From assembly GCA_050951725.1 (NCBI GenBank), contig JBMNJO010000001.1, positions 992,001 to 1,056,000 on the forward strand: a DNA stretch of 64,000 nucleotides. The letters are read 5' to 3'. Positions 24,883 to 33,573 of the stretch are shown here, in pieces (position 1 is the first letter of the stretch; each line of letters opens with the position of its first letter). The stretch is from DTU052 sp050951725. GTDB taxonomy: Bacteria; Bacillota; Syntrophomonadia; Syntrophomonadales; DTU052. The translations under genes and the position numbers were made by a program. The notes below the pieces were generated by a model. It saw only the letters and a list, made by a program, of their open reading frames with translations. It did not search any database and was not told the DNA's origin.

Positions 24883-25734
24883 TTGCAGTTCTCCCTTTTT
24901 GATATCTTCTGGATACTCCTGGCATTTCTTATTCTTGTGCCATTATTGCAGCAGCATTTGACTCAGTCCCGTCGTTTCAAACTGATAGAGAGGCTGGAAA
25001 GCCAAAGGAGATCCCGGGTCATTACGTTGATTCACCGTCAAGAGATGCTCAACCTCATGGGCCTGCCGATAAGTCGATACATCAATATCGAGGATTCTGA
25101 GCAGATACTCCGGGCCATTCGCTACACCCCAGACAACATGCCGATTGACATAATACTCCACACCCCGGGCGGGTTGGTTCTGGCGGCTGGGCAGATTGCC
25201 CTGGCCCTCAAGCGCCATCCGGCAAAGGTTACGGTATTTGTCCCTCACTATGCCATGTCAGGTGGAACCATGATTGCCCTGGCAGCAGATGAAATAGTAA
25301 TGGATGAGAACGCGGTATTGGGACCGGTTGACCCTCAGGTGGGACAGTATCCTGCAGCCTCGATACTAAAGACTGTTAAAACTAAAGACGCCAACGATCT
25401 TGACGATGAGACCCTGATACTGGCCGACATCGCAGAGAAAGCGCTCAACCAGGTCAAAAACTTTGTAGAAGAACTCATCAAGGATCGCATGCCCAAAGAG
25501 AGAGCACAGGAGACAGCCGGTCTGCTTACTGCAGGCAACTGGACCCATGATTACCCCATTACCTGTGATATGATGGCGCAGTTGGAAATCCCCATAACCT
25601 GTGGACTCCCTAACGAGATAAACCTCTTGATGGATCTGTTTCCGCAGTCGTCACAGCGTCGTCCCTCAGTCTCATACGTACCGATTCCCTATGAGAATGC
25701 CCACCATCGGAATAAAAAGGAAAGGAGGTCGTAG
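24883..25734 (+). CDS. Clp-fold membrane serine proteinase (SDH/SppA-like, ClpP class)
   Basis: 283 residues. One N-terminal membrane helix (FDIFWILLAFLILVPLL) anchors a crotonase/ClpP-fold domain of the SDH_sah/SppA class. Key blocks are IILHTPGGLVLAAGQIALAL and HYAMSGGTMIALAADEIVMD, where the serine in MSGGT is the predicted nucleophile, then AVLGPVDPQVGQYPA. Family members degrade or process membrane proteins. TTG 24883 follows GAGAGGTGA. The next gene, a 38-residue basic protein, starts 2 bases after the stop, so the two are an operon. Confidence 0.88.
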   Translation: MQFSLFDIFWILLAFLILVPLLQQHLTQSRRFKLIERLESQRRSRVITLIHRQEMLNLMGLPISRYINIEDSEQILRAIRYTPDNMPIDIILHTPGGLVLAAGQIALALKRHPAKVTVFVPHYAMSGGTMIALAADEIVMDENAVLGPVDPQVGQYPAASILKTVKTKDANDLDDETLILADIAEKALNQVKNFVEELIKDRMPKERAQETAGLLTAGNWTHDYPITCDMMAQLEIPITCGLPNEINLLMDLFPQSSQRRPSVSYVPIPYENAHHRNKKERRS

Positions 25735-25735
25735 T

Positions 25736-25852
25736 ATGTCACGTAAGAATAGATCCGGCAGGCAGCGGATAATCAGAGAAACGAAACCAGAATCAGGCAA
25801 CAGCGGCTCTCAAGATTCCCAGCGCCGGGATGAAAGCCGTAAAAGCAAGTAG
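25736..25852 (+). CDS. Small basic protein, 38 residues
   Basis: AAAGGAGGTC lies at an ideal distance before the ATG at 25736, and the gene starts 2 bases after the proteinase stop. The product begins MSRKNRSGRQRIIRETK and ends SQRRDESRKSK. It is highly basic and likely disordered. It resembles the 37-residue product at 9622-9735: same MSRK start, QRRD plus acidic residue, and RK-rich end. An imperfect GGCC-rich palindrome follows at 25861-25893. No family recognised. Confidence 0.6.
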   Translation: MSRKNRSGRQRIIRETKPESGNSGSQDSQRRDESRKSK

Positions 25853-25979
25853 CTTCACTAAAGACCGGCCACGGGATTCCCGAGGTCGGCCGGACTGATT
25901 TATGTTCGTATATACCCGGTTTTGCAAAGCATTATCTGTGAATTCGCCCAGATTTGCTTTGTTTTAAAGTTTCAAGCGG

Positions 25980-26420
25980 TTACTCAAACCTTTCCAACAG
26001 TGCACGGGCTTCCGGAGTAAGACTGGCGCTCATAATTACATTGCCCAGGTCGTTGCTTTTCCGCAGGTAACCCATTTCCACCAGACGTTTATACATGGCT
26101 TGAGCCTTTTCACCATCCCCATAATACACTGCCAACCGGTCATATCTGACATCCACCCCGCCGTGCTTTTCGATCTGTTTCAACGCATCGATGACATCCT
26201 TAAAAGGCACATCAATAGTGGAAAAATCCTGTTCGATGACTGACCAGAGCATCCTTTTGATTTCCTCCAGCATCTGGTTGGTATCAGCGGCGCGGTATCC
26301 CTTAAAGAATTTTTGCACCCGGTACTCCTTGCCTTTGAATGTACCGTAGGCAACCATATCAACTCCTGAATCATACTCCACGAATGAATGGGTCAGCTTC
26401 TCCAGCCACTTATCTCTCAT
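25980..26420 (-). CDS. Hypothetical protein, 146 residues
   Basis: Not recognised. Soluble alpha/beta sequence starting MRDKWLEKLTHSFVEYDSG, with a central KDVIDALKQIEKHGGVDVRY segment and a tail RKSNDLGNVIMSASLTPEARALLERF. No signal peptide or cysteine motif. The C-terminal part could be a small winged-helix unit (YKRLVEMGYLRKS). Monocistronic by position, convergent with the proteinase operon. Confidence 0.65.
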   Translation of the reverse strand: MRDKWLEKLTHSFVEYDSGVDMVAYGTFKGKEYRVQKFFKGYRAADTNQMLEEIKRMLWSVIEQDFSTIDVPFKDVIDALKQIEKHGGVDVRYDRLAVYYGDGEKAQAMYKRLVEMGYLRKSNDLGNVIMSASLTPEARALLERFE

Positions 26421-26619
26421 AGCTTACACCTCTCCCCTTTCTATCCTATTTATACCATAAATGCCAGGCGGCATGTTAGTGTTTTATGCTACATAATAAG
26501 TATTCCTCTTACGAAAAATTCATTATAGCTGCGGTAACCAGGACTATGGGTTCTGGCCCTGACCATAATTTGAATCAAGTTATCCCTCCAGGCAGGATTC
26601 AGGAGTTATAAGGCGCAGA

Positions 26620-26648
26620 AAACAACAAGCCCCGGATCTCTCCGGAGC
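26620..26648 (-). terminator. Intrinsic terminator after the lipoprotein gene
   Basis: On the minus strand GCTCCGGA pairs with TCCGGGGC around GAGA, followed by TTGTTGTTTT. Confidence 0.75.
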
Positions 26649-26759
26649 CTGCATTTTCTAAATCATTGTACTGCTGCTGGCATTGCCAACAAGAATTCCT
26701 GACCCGGGTCTGTGTGCTCGTATATTCCCCGGGAGCCATCTCAACAGTTTAGGGCTTAT

Positions 26760-27458
26760 TTACGGAAGATCAATATTTCCGAGGTCCATAACCTCGACCC
26801 CCTCTGGCAGTTGGAACAGGGAATCATCCAATTCAGTCACCTGGACATTCTTATATTCCATCGCCATCGATTCACCCTCACTGGTGGCCTCAATCCGCAG
26901 AGGAATTCCATAATCCTTCCACAACCAGACCTTGCCGGTATAATCCTCGTCCGTTATTTCGTAGACCACACACTTCTTACCATCCAGGGTCTCAGTCTTT
27001 ATGTACTTCATGGATTCTGGGTTCATACTTTTTGAGTAATCCTGAGGCGTAGTAGTATCAACTTCGGATTGTGCCAAGGGCATTTTGGTAGCCATTTCCT
27101 GGCCATCACCATAGGAGTATACAGCGCCTTCGCTGGTATTAACAATGCTTATCATCTTTCCACCAGCCTCGGGGACGTCCATCTCCACCCTCATGTTGCC
27201 TTCTTTGACCCAAACCTTGGTAGTGAACGGATCCATGCCGGCCACCGTGGTTACAGAATCATAGGACAGGCCTGCAAGGCCCTGCCCTTTCGCCAGCAGA
27301 GCAGCAGCATCAACGTCATTATTCGTGTTTCCTTGTTGATTATCCGTTTGACTGGATCCTCCGGTCTCGTTTGTTCCGCCACCACACCCTGTTGCCAGTA
27401 CCATCATAAATAATGCCAGCAGCAAAACGACAAGCGATTTATTTCGAAACCTACCCAT
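26760..27458 (-). CDS. Lipoprotein, LolA/DUF4412-like
   Basis: About 232 residues from ATG 27458. A lipoprotein signal is clear: membrane helix SLVVLLLALFMMVLATGC with the lipobox cysteine, then a Gly/Ser/Gln/Asn-rich linker. The mature part has TTKVWVKEGNMRVEMDVPEAGG, a CVVYEITDEDYTGKVWLWKDYG strand pair and PLRIEA, the pattern of LolA-like outer-shell beta-sheets (DUF4412). It should sit on the outer face of the membrane. An upstream frame to 27584 has no ribosome site; GGAAGGG sits before the chosen start. A terminator follows at 26620-26648. Confidence 0.82.
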   Translation of the reverse strand: MGRFRNKSLVVLLLALFMMVLATGCGGGTNETGGSSQTDNQQGNTNNDVDAAALLAKGQGLAGLSYDSVTTVAGMDPFTTKVWVKEGNMRVEMDVPEAGGKMISIVNTSEGAVYSYGDGQEMATKMPLAQSEVDTTTPQDYSKSMNPESMKYIKTETLDGKKCVVYEITDEDYTGKVWLWKDYGIPLRIEATSEGESMAMEYKNVQVTELDDSLFQLPEGVEVMDLGNIDLP

Positions 27459-27673
27459 ATACATCCCTTCCTTTATTAATGGCTTTGAATAATTGTATTC
27501 GAGCCGGTTATGCCTATCCCTCCTTTTTTGCCTGTAACCAGTGCGATCATAGCATATCATAGGCATAATACCTGGATTTGACACATTTCCGCGACTATAG
27601 AGTCAGGACGAAATCATGGCAGGCGTAGCGGTATTCGCAATCACAACGGCCTTCGGTACTCCACAAGTTTGGG

Positions 27674-28537
27674 CTAACTTTTTTTCCTAACTGGCATCCA
27701 GATTTCGCTGTATACGTTTTCTGATGTGTCATTGTACCTGGTAAAGGAAATTCCCGGTAAATCTGTTACTTCATAATCTGAAGAAGGCAGCCATTCAGAA
27801 TAAATTTTTGCGTAGGTTTCTTGAAGCGTTGCGGGAAATGGCCCTTGGTTGGGAAAAACTGCCCATAAACTTTCTTCAATTGAGATTTGCTCCAAATCAT
27901 CGAACGGATTTTCTTTGGTAGTTGCGAAACCAATCATATGCGTTAGGCATCCTTTTTCCTCCAGGAAGCCATCATCAAAATCATACGATACATTCAAGAC
28001 TTGATGAGGATATAAATCAGCCAACTGATGCATTTCTTGTCTTTGTTGTTCGGTGATTGATTGGGCGAGTTCTACGATAGCACTATTTTCACCTTCAAAT
28101 TGAATGGGCACTCTTTTTGACACCCCAACTATATTAAACTTCTCTTTCTTCTCAATTTTGAATTCCATTGATATTCCCCCTCTTATATCGATATAGAATG
28201 TAAATTTGGGAAATGATTTTTGAATTTTGTTTTTGGCTACTTCTGAGGGTAAAAAACCACTCCATTCGCGAAAGGCTCTTGAAAATCCATCGATTGATTG
28301 ATACCCATATTTGTAGGCAATATCTGTCACCTTTGCTCCATTTATTAATTCAACATTTGCTGCTGATAATCTCCGGTTCTTGATATACTCATTCAATGAC
28401 ATTCCAGCCATATACGAAAACATTCTTTTGAAATGGTAATCAGATAGTCCTACAATTCTCGATATATCTCTTCCAGAGATTTCTTCCGCCAAATGGGTTT
28501 CGATGTAATCCATTAAATTATTAAATGCTTGTAACAC
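27674..28537 (-). CDS. AraC-family regulator with GyrI-like effector domain
   Basis: 287 residues. The first 105 residues hold two helix-turn-helices of the AraC type: HLAEEISGRDISRIVGLSDYHFKRMF and VTDIAYKYGYQSIDGFSRAFREW, followed by the GFLPSEVAK signature. The C-terminal half is a GyrI-like/effector-binding domain (EKFNIVGVSKRVPIQFEG to VYSEIWMPVRKKS), as in Rob and the ORF family of multidrug regulators. GTG 28537 follows AAAGGAGGG. The gene is visibly richer in A+T than its neighbours, so recent acquisition is possible. No obvious efflux target gene lies beside it. Confidence 0.93.
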   Translation of the reverse strand: MLQAFNNLMDYIETHLAEEISGRDISRIVGLSDYHFKRMFSYMAGMSLNEYIKNRRLSAANVELINGAKVTDIAYKYGYQSIDGFSRAFREWSGFLPSEVAKNKIQKSFPKFTFYIDIRGGISMEFKIEKKEKFNIVGVSKRVPIQFEGENSAIVELAQSITEQQRQEMHQLADLYPHQVLNVSYDFDDGFLEEKGCLTHMIGFATTKENPFDDLEQISIEESLWAVFPNQGPFPATLQETYAKIYSEWLPSSDYEVTDLPGISFTRYNDTSENVYSEIWMPVRKKS

Positions 28538-28836
28538 TCATTTCCCTCCTTTCAAATGCATATTAACATCTACTTTTGCTACTCACTCGATATTTCTTAT
28601 ACGGAATCTATCGGAACTGCCCATCAAAGAGCAGGAGACACAATACGTACCTTATGGGCCTGCAGCTTGCAAGTGTGAATAGAGTTCCGAGGTAATGACT
28701 CAGAGGGAATATGGAAGGACCACCAAATGCGCCAAAAACCACACTCGGTACTGGTCCCGAGCAGTTCAAAATATCCCTGGCCGGAGCATAAATGACAAAG
28801 TAAATGTTGGACCGTGAACCTTGAAGTTTGTGGGAT
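28538..28836. other. Intergenic region without recognised features
   Basis: About 300 bases between the AraC-type gene and exonuclease III. I see no convincing gene, terminator with T-run, riboswitch core or repeat. Confidence 0.6.
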
Positions 28837-29589
28837 TCAAAAGATTTCTAATCCCACCGGACAATGATCACTACCCAAAACGTCGGAATAAATCGTGGCC
28901 GTTTTGATCTGTCCCTTTATACGTTCGGAGACCAGGAAATAGTCAATCCGCCAGCCCACGTTCTTTTCCCGCGCATTGAACATATAGGACCACCAGGTAT
29001 AAGCTCCGGTCTGGTCTGGATATAAATAGCGGAACGTATCAACAAAACCCGCTTGCAACAGCTCGGTCATTTTCTGCCGCTCCTCCGGTGAAAATCCGGC
29101 ATTCTTCTGGTTGGACCGGGGGTTCTTTAAATCGATTTCCTGGTGAGCTACATTCAGATCCCCACAGATAATTACCGGTTTCTCGGCATCAAGGCGCTTC
29201 AGGTAGGCACAAAAATCATCCTGCCATTTCAACCGGTAGTTAAGACGAACCAGACCCCGCTGCGAGTTGGGAGCATAAGCGGTAACCAGGTAAAAACTAT
29301 CATAATCAAGAGTTATAACCCGGCCTTCCTTGTCATGCCCCGGCTGATCAAGATCAAATTTTACCGATTTCGGTTTCGGCCTGGAAAATACCGCCGTTCC
29401 TGAGTAACCCTTCTTATCGGCACTGTTCCAGTATAGATGATAACCTTCCAGTTCAAAATCCATCTGGCCTGGCTGCATCTTGGTTTCTTGAATACAGCAG
29501 ATATCCGGCTGTTCGGTTCTGAAAAAATCCATAAAACCTTTATTGATACTGGCGCGTAGACCGTTGACATTCCAGGAAACAAATTTCAT
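28837..29589 (-). CDS. xth: Exodeoxyribonuclease III (AP endonuclease)
   Basis: 250 residues. Complete ExoIII/APE1 motif set: SWNVNGLRAS, the metal-binding ICCIQETKMQPGQ, VTAYAPNSQRG, ICGDLNVAHQEIDLKNP, YTWWSYMFNAREKNVGWRIDY and the catalytic GSDHCPV at the C terminus. It removes abasic sites and 3'-blocking groups during base-excision repair. ATG start at 29589, monocistronic. Confidence 0.97.
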   Translation of the reverse strand: MKFVSWNVNGLRASINKGFMDFFRTEQPDICCIQETKMQPGQMDFELEGYHLYWNSADKKGYSGTAVFSRPKPKSVKFDLDQPGHDKEGRVITLDYDSFYLVTAYAPNSQRGLVRLNYRLKWQDDFCAYLKRLDAEKPVIICGDLNVAHQEIDLKNPRSNQKNAGFSPEERQKMTELLQAGFVDTFRYLYPDQTGAYTWWSYMFNAREKNVGWRIDYFLVSERIKGQIKTATIYSDVLGSDHCPVGLEIF

Positions 29590-29840
29590 ATACTTCTCCT
29601 CCGTCGCTTACTGTAATAGATGCTTCGACATCTGATGCAAGCATCCTTCGTATCCGCGAACCAACCAGCATCTCATCAATGATTATTCCTTCCTGATCTA
29701 GATTATCGCCTCATTAGGAGCTTGTGTGAATAACCGTGCATAAAAATACTTTTGCCGGAAGAGATATCCGTTCAAATAGTGAATTTTCCAGTTACTCCCC
29801 TAAGCTGCTAAAATGGCCAGTAAAAATCAGGCCACCTTAA
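29590..29840. other. Intergenic region upstream of exonuclease III
   Basis: No gene seen. The stretch around 29790-29870 (a GCC/GGC inverted pair near AATGGCCAGTAAAAATCAGGCC) has the look of an insertion-sequence terminus, but no transposase is attached, so I do not call one. Confidence 0.4.
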
Positions 29841-30092
29841 TCTGCCTTTCCTTTTGAGGCATCTTCATATAGGAAAGGGACTGATAAAGATGGCCTCCAT
29901 GAAGCCGATCGGGAAGCAATGGATAATTTCATCGGAAACGAACCTGAGCATGCCGTACACCAGATAGTGGCTGCCGGTGGTGGTTATTATGAGGGGTTAC
30001 ACTGCGTTTTGAGATGGTTACAGCACAAAAATTGCACAAAGGAGTGTCTAGTGGGTTTTTGGCAGGTCCAAGAAAAGACTAACGGGGGTTAG
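29841..30092 (+). pseudogene. Possible gene fragment (unassigned)
   Basis: An open frame without an early start codon reads TDKDGLHEADREAMDNFIGN, then EPEHAVHQIVAAGGGYYEGL and HCVLRWLQHKN. The composition looks protein-like rather than random. The first ATG is at 29919 (57 residues) and has no ribosome site, and the end runs into the terminator hairpin of tRNA-Leu. It is best read as a remnant of a larger gene. Function not recognised. Confidence 0.3.
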
Positions 30093-30101
30093 AAACCCCC
30101 G
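30083..30101 (-). terminator. Terminator hairpin downstream of tRNA-Leu
   Basis: CGGGGGTT/AACCCCCG with a 3-base loop, 10 bases past the tRNA 3' end on the minus strand; the following T-rich stretch (TTAGTCTTTTC) is interrupted. Confidence 0.6.
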
Positions 30102-30110
30102 ATTTATTGC

Positions 30111-30197
30111 TGGTGCGGCAGAAGGGACTTGAACCCCCACGGCCTTGCAACCACTAGAACCTGAATCTAGCGCGTCTGCCAATTCCGCCACTGCCGC
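30111..30197 (-). tRNA. tRNA-Leu (anticodon CAG)
   Basis: A class II tRNA with acceptor GCGGCAG/CTGCCGC, a long variable arm, anticodon loop TTCAGGT giving CAG, T-loop GTTCAAGTC and an encoded CCA end. A promoter lies 45 bases upstream. Confidence 0.95.
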
Positions 30198-30241
30198 ATA
30201 TTGTGTTGTTTTGTCGCCCAGGTGTCTCAGCGACAATAATT

Positions 30242-30270
30242 ATTCTATATCGGAAAACCGCGCCTGTCAA
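30242..30270 (-). promoter_or_regulatory. Promoter of tRNA-Leu
   Basis: TTGACA at 30265-30270 and TAGAAT at 30242-30247 on the minus strand, 17 bases apart. A TTGTCGC/GCGACAA hairpin occupies the leader between start site and tRNA. Confidence 0.75.
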
Positions 30271-30470
30271 GCAGGCTCTTGCCCACTTATTTGTAACAGG
30301 TTTCGGCGGCGGTTTCTTCACGCCATCATCCATTATAACATAATAAGCACAGCAAAACCTTAGCTTTCGTTTTCCTGTGAAGGCTCGCAAACAACCCTTT
30401 GCCAATACTGTAAACAAATATACGCATGAATAACCGTGAGGGATTAATACTAACTACGGAGGTGATTCTA

Positions 30471-30626
30471 CTGAAAAAAGACAAACATGTACTTCCAGAT
30501 ACCAGCGACACATTTTCTGCGAGGGTCAAGAGGGGGGCCAAAAAAAAGCGTGATGGTGTCGCTACCATCTACGGCCCCGACAATGAGCCGCTTACCACGG
30601 TGGATATGAAGGTCGAACCGGACTAA
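30471..30626 (+). CDS. Small hypothetical protein, probable CTG start
   Basis: The frame LKKDKHVLPDTSDTFSARV, with a basic KRGAKKKRDG stretch and an acidic end (VDMKVEPD), encodes about 51 residues. A strong GGAGGTGAT (30458-30466) lies 8 bases before CTG at 30471. In-frame alternatives are GTG at 30462, inside the ribosome site, and ATG at 30426, which lacks one. CTG initiation is therefore the best reading, though rare. No family recognised. Confidence 0.5.
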   Translation: MKKDKHVLPDTSDTFSARVKRGAKKKRDGVATIYGPDNEPLTTVDMKVEPD

Positions 30627-30810
30627 CATTGTCGATTATTCATCCGCCAGCAGGTACAAGGTCTACGTGAGCTTGGAGACTCAGGCAGGTTGCCAGACCC
30701 CAGCTGCAGGTGTACCCTGTCAGGTACCATCAGCCCTCTCCAGGCCTTCCAACCCGAAGAGGCTGTATCTGTATGCAAGATCACCCGTTGCCATATTCTT
30801 TCACCCTACA

Positions 30811-30846
30811 GATCAAGAAACACCGGATACCCGGTGTTTCTTGATC
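30811..30846. terminator. Perfect 16-bp palindrome between convergent genes, possible bidirectional terminator
   Basis: GATCAAGAAACACCGG and its exact complement flank ATAC. It lies between the small plus-strand gene and the convergent Old-yellow-enzyme gene. There is no long T-run outside the stem, so termination is inferred from position and strength. Confidence 0.5.
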
Positions 30847-30870
30847 TATCATATACTGTCGAAGGCAGAG

Positions 30871-32808
30871 CTAAATGTCCCAGGCTGCGTGAGCCCCTTC
30901 TTCGGTGGCCTCAACTATGCGCCTGGTGGTTACCGCATCTCCGATAACATAGTGCCGAATTCCTTCTGCCTTAAGCACATTCGCCAGGTCATTATTGGCT
31001 CTGGTACCGACGGCAATTATAACCTGATCAACCGGTGCCAATACCTGTTCCTGTCCCTCTACTGATATGGTAACCGAGTTATCCTGGATATTGGTGACTG
31101 TGGCGCCATAAATCTGCCTGGCCCCTGCTTCCTTAAGGCGGGCATGCAGCATGTATCCGTGGGAGGAGATCTTGCGAACCGGTGGTCTTCCTAACTGTTC
31201 CACCACGGTAACGTCTTTACAGCCCCGTTCTACCACGTAATCAGCCGTCTCCATCCCTATCAGCCCGGCTCCAACGATAACAACATGTTCGCCAACCCTG
31301 CAATCACCGTTTATTACATCCAGAGCGTTACAGACATGAGGGAGATCAACCCCTGCAATAGGTGGAGTGATTCTCTGCCCACCAGTTGCCAGTATGACTA
31401 CCTCAGGCTTTTCCTGCTTGATCATTCCTTCTGTTACTTCGGTCCGGGTTTTCACCTCGACCCCCAGCCTGGCAGCCTTATTTGTCAGCCGCTTGATCCA
31501 ATCGCCGTAGGGAGCCTTGAACGGTACCTGGGCCGCAAATCTGATCTGTCCTCCGGTCTGGGCTTCCTTTTCAAACAAGGTCACCCGATGTCCCAGACGG
31601 GCCGCCTCGTAAGCGGCGGTCAGGCCTCCAGGGCCACCGCCAATAACCCACACATTGCGGCTGACCTCGGCCGGTTTCCTGGGATAGATCATTTCCTGGC
31701 CAGTCTCGGGGTTAATAGCACAGCGGATCTTTCCCTGTTCAATGAGGAGTCTCTCAAAACAGCCCTGGTTGCAGGCCAGGCATACCCTGGTATCCTCGGG
31801 ATGCCCTTCCAGAGCATTCCTCAGGAAATCCGGATCCGCCAGGTGCTGACGGCCAAAAGCAATCAAATCGGCATCTCCGCGGGCAATGCACTCATCGGCC
31901 AGGAACGGGTCAGTAAAACGGCCCACCCCGATAACCGGCACATCCACGACCTCTTTCATCTTGCGGGCCAGCCATACGTTAAAGCCGGGCTGGTATTCAA
32001 TCGGGGCCTGGGTTATCCCGGCAGGACTGCCATGGGTACCAAAGGAAGCATGAATCATGTCGCACCCGTGCTTGACCAGTTCGGGGACCACCAGCTGCAT
32101 ATCGTCAGCGGTGTAACCGCCCTCAATAGTTTCGTCAACCGACAGACGAATCGATATCGGATAGTCATCTCCCACTCGACGCCGCACCTCTTCCAAAACT
32201 TCGATGATAAAGCGGGCGCGCTGGCGGATATCACCGCCATACTCGTCGGTTCTCTGATTGGAGAATACTGACAGGAACTGCGACAGCAGGTAGCCGTGAG
32301 CGGCATGCAGTTCCACTCCGTCATACCCGATTTCACGTGCCCGGGCCGCACCATCACCGAAGCATTTGATGACTTCCTTAATATCCTCCGTGGTCATCTC
32401 TTTGGGTGTCATCTTGAAAACCTTACTGGGTATCGCGGAAGGCGCAATGGCTTCTCCTCTCTGCAGCTGATACAGGCTCTCCCGCCCGGCATGATGAAGC
32501 TGAATCATTATTTTGCTCCCCTGTTCATGCACGGTATCAACCACCCGGCGCAATCCTGGAAGAAACCGGTCATCATATATTCCCAGCTGAGCAGGACTGG
32601 CTGCTCCCCGGGGATGTATGGCAGTGATCTCCTGAAATATCAGTCCGGCACCACTTTGGACCCGACGTTTCAGGTAGGCGATACTGGCATCGCTGACCGT
32701 TCCGTCATCATTCCCCAAAAAGGTGCCCATAGGAGGCATTACCACACGGTTGGCCACTTCCATAGACCTGATCTTGATTGGCTGCATCAAATGTTTCAAC
32801 GTACTCAT
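30871..32808 (-). CDS. NADH:flavin oxidoreductase, 2,4-dienoyl-CoA reductase/BaiCD type
   Basis: 645 residues, the length of FadH-type enzymes. The N-terminal Old-yellow-enzyme barrel (NRVVMPPMGTFLG, AAHGYLLSQFLS, ISIRLSVDE) binds FMN. A 4Fe-4S site follows at CLACNQGCFERLLIEQGKIRC. The C-terminal part holds two Rossmann folds: VWVIGGGPGGLTAAYEAARLG for FAD and VVIVGAGLIGMETADYVVERG for NAD(P)H. Such enzymes reduce enoate or dienoyl-CoA bonds; bile-acid and unsaturated-acid reductases of Clostridia are relatives. ATG follows GGGGGAA. Monocistronic. Substrate cannot be read from sequence. Confidence 0.94.
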   Translation of the reverse strand: MSTLKHLMQPIKIRSMEVANRVVMPPMGTFLGNDDGTVSDASIAYLKRRVQSGAGLIFQEITAIHPRGAASPAQLGIYDDRFLPGLRRVVDTVHEQGSKIMIQLHHAGRESLYQLQRGEAIAPSAIPSKVFKMTPKEMTTEDIKEVIKCFGDGAARAREIGYDGVELHAAHGYLLSQFLSVFSNQRTDEYGGDIRQRARFIIEVLEEVRRRVGDDYPISIRLSVDETIEGGYTADDMQLVVPELVKHGCDMIHASFGTHGSPAGITQAPIEYQPGFNVWLARKMKEVVDVPVIGVGRFTDPFLADECIARGDADLIAFGRQHLADPDFLRNALEGHPEDTRVCLACNQGCFERLLIEQGKIRCAINPETGQEMIYPRKPAEVSRNVWVIGGGPGGLTAAYEAARLGHRVTLFEKEAQTGGQIRFAAQVPFKAPYGDWIKRLTNKAARLGVEVKTRTEVTEGMIKQEKPEVVILATGGQRITPPIAGVDLPHVCNALDVINGDCRVGEHVVIVGAGLIGMETADYVVERGCKDVTVVEQLGRPPVRKISSHGYMLHARLKEAGARQIYGATVTNIQDNSVTISVEGQEQVLAPVDQVIIAVGTRANNDLANVLKAEGIRHYVIGDAVTTRRIVEATEEGAHAAWDI

Positions 32809-32950
32809 GATTTCCCCCTTGTATATCTGATTATTTTGAGCCCGTCCGTGACCAAGAGTTACGGGCGTTAATTGTTCACATGCTAATAATAATACACATT
32901 TTTGAGGTTCTTGGGGAGTGTTTATACAAGCAACAAAGCGCCAAGAAGAA

Positions 32951-32980
32951 ATCCCGTACCATTCTACGATGATACGGGAT
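32951..32980 (-). terminator. Likely terminator after the CD1247-like gene
   Basis: ATCCCGTA/TACGGGAT with a 14-base loop, followed on the minus strand by TTCTTCTTGG. T-tract interrupted. Confidence 0.5.
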
Positions 32981-33029
32981 GTGTTACAGACTCAGTATTA
33001 CCAGAAGATTATCAGAAACCGTTAAATGC

Positions 33030-33488
33030 TTACATCGGTTGATGCTGGCCATTGCTAGGCGAGACACCGGTCTGCTTTGAGACGCTCTGATCCCCTTCGA
33101 TGACTGACGGTTCAAAATCGAAAGATCCGTCATTTATATAGACAACTTCATTGCATTTGGGGCAGATGACCTCGATCACATCCTCGTCGTCAAGACAACT
33201 GGCTTCAAAGTAGACGTCCTCACCGCAGTTGTCGCAGGTAACTTCAATGTAATCCTGGTCGTCTTCACCGTACATATCCTCTTCCAGGTCCAGGAGATCG
33301 TTATCTATTGTTTCAACATATATTTTAAAATCCTCGAATTCACTCCTGATTTCATCAATGTAATCAACCATATCTGACATTACATCCAGCATTTCAATGA
33401 TCAATTTCCCTTGAGGTCCATTATCCAGGACATTCATTCCTTCGCTTAAACCTTGCAGGAAGCTGATCTTTTCAGATAGTTTCTTCAC
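33030..33488 (-). CDS. CD1247-like protein with zinc ribbon
   Basis: 152 residues. A helical N-terminal domain (LSEKISFLQGLSEGMNVLDN, then MSDMVDYIDEIRSEFEDFK) of the CD1247 type found in Clostridia is followed by an acidic linker and a two-knuckle zinc ribbon, CDNCGEDVYFEASC and CPKCNEVVYIN. GTG 33488 follows GGGGGA. It lies directly downstream of efp on the same strand, the usual clostridial neighbourhood. Function unknown; the zinc ribbon suggests protein or nucleic-acid binding. Confidence 0.85.
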   Translation of the reverse strand: MKKLSEKISFLQGLSEGMNVLDNGPQGKLIIEMLDVMSDMVDYIDEIRSEFEDFKIYVETIDNDLLDLEEDMYGEDDQDYIEVTCDNCGEDVYFEASCLDDEDVIEVICPKCNEVVYINDGSFDFEPSVIEGDQSVSKQTGVSPSNGQHQPM

Positions 33489-33573
33489 CCGAATCCCCCT
33501 CGGCAGTTTTTCTTTTATTATGCTTCAACCGGTGGGGAAATAAACTTATATGACAGGATATCACATTTTTCGG

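Noticed and set aside
31285..32271. 328-codon open frame on the plus strand
   Set aside because: Antisense to the NADH:flavin oxidoreductase, whose motifs are complete on the other strand.
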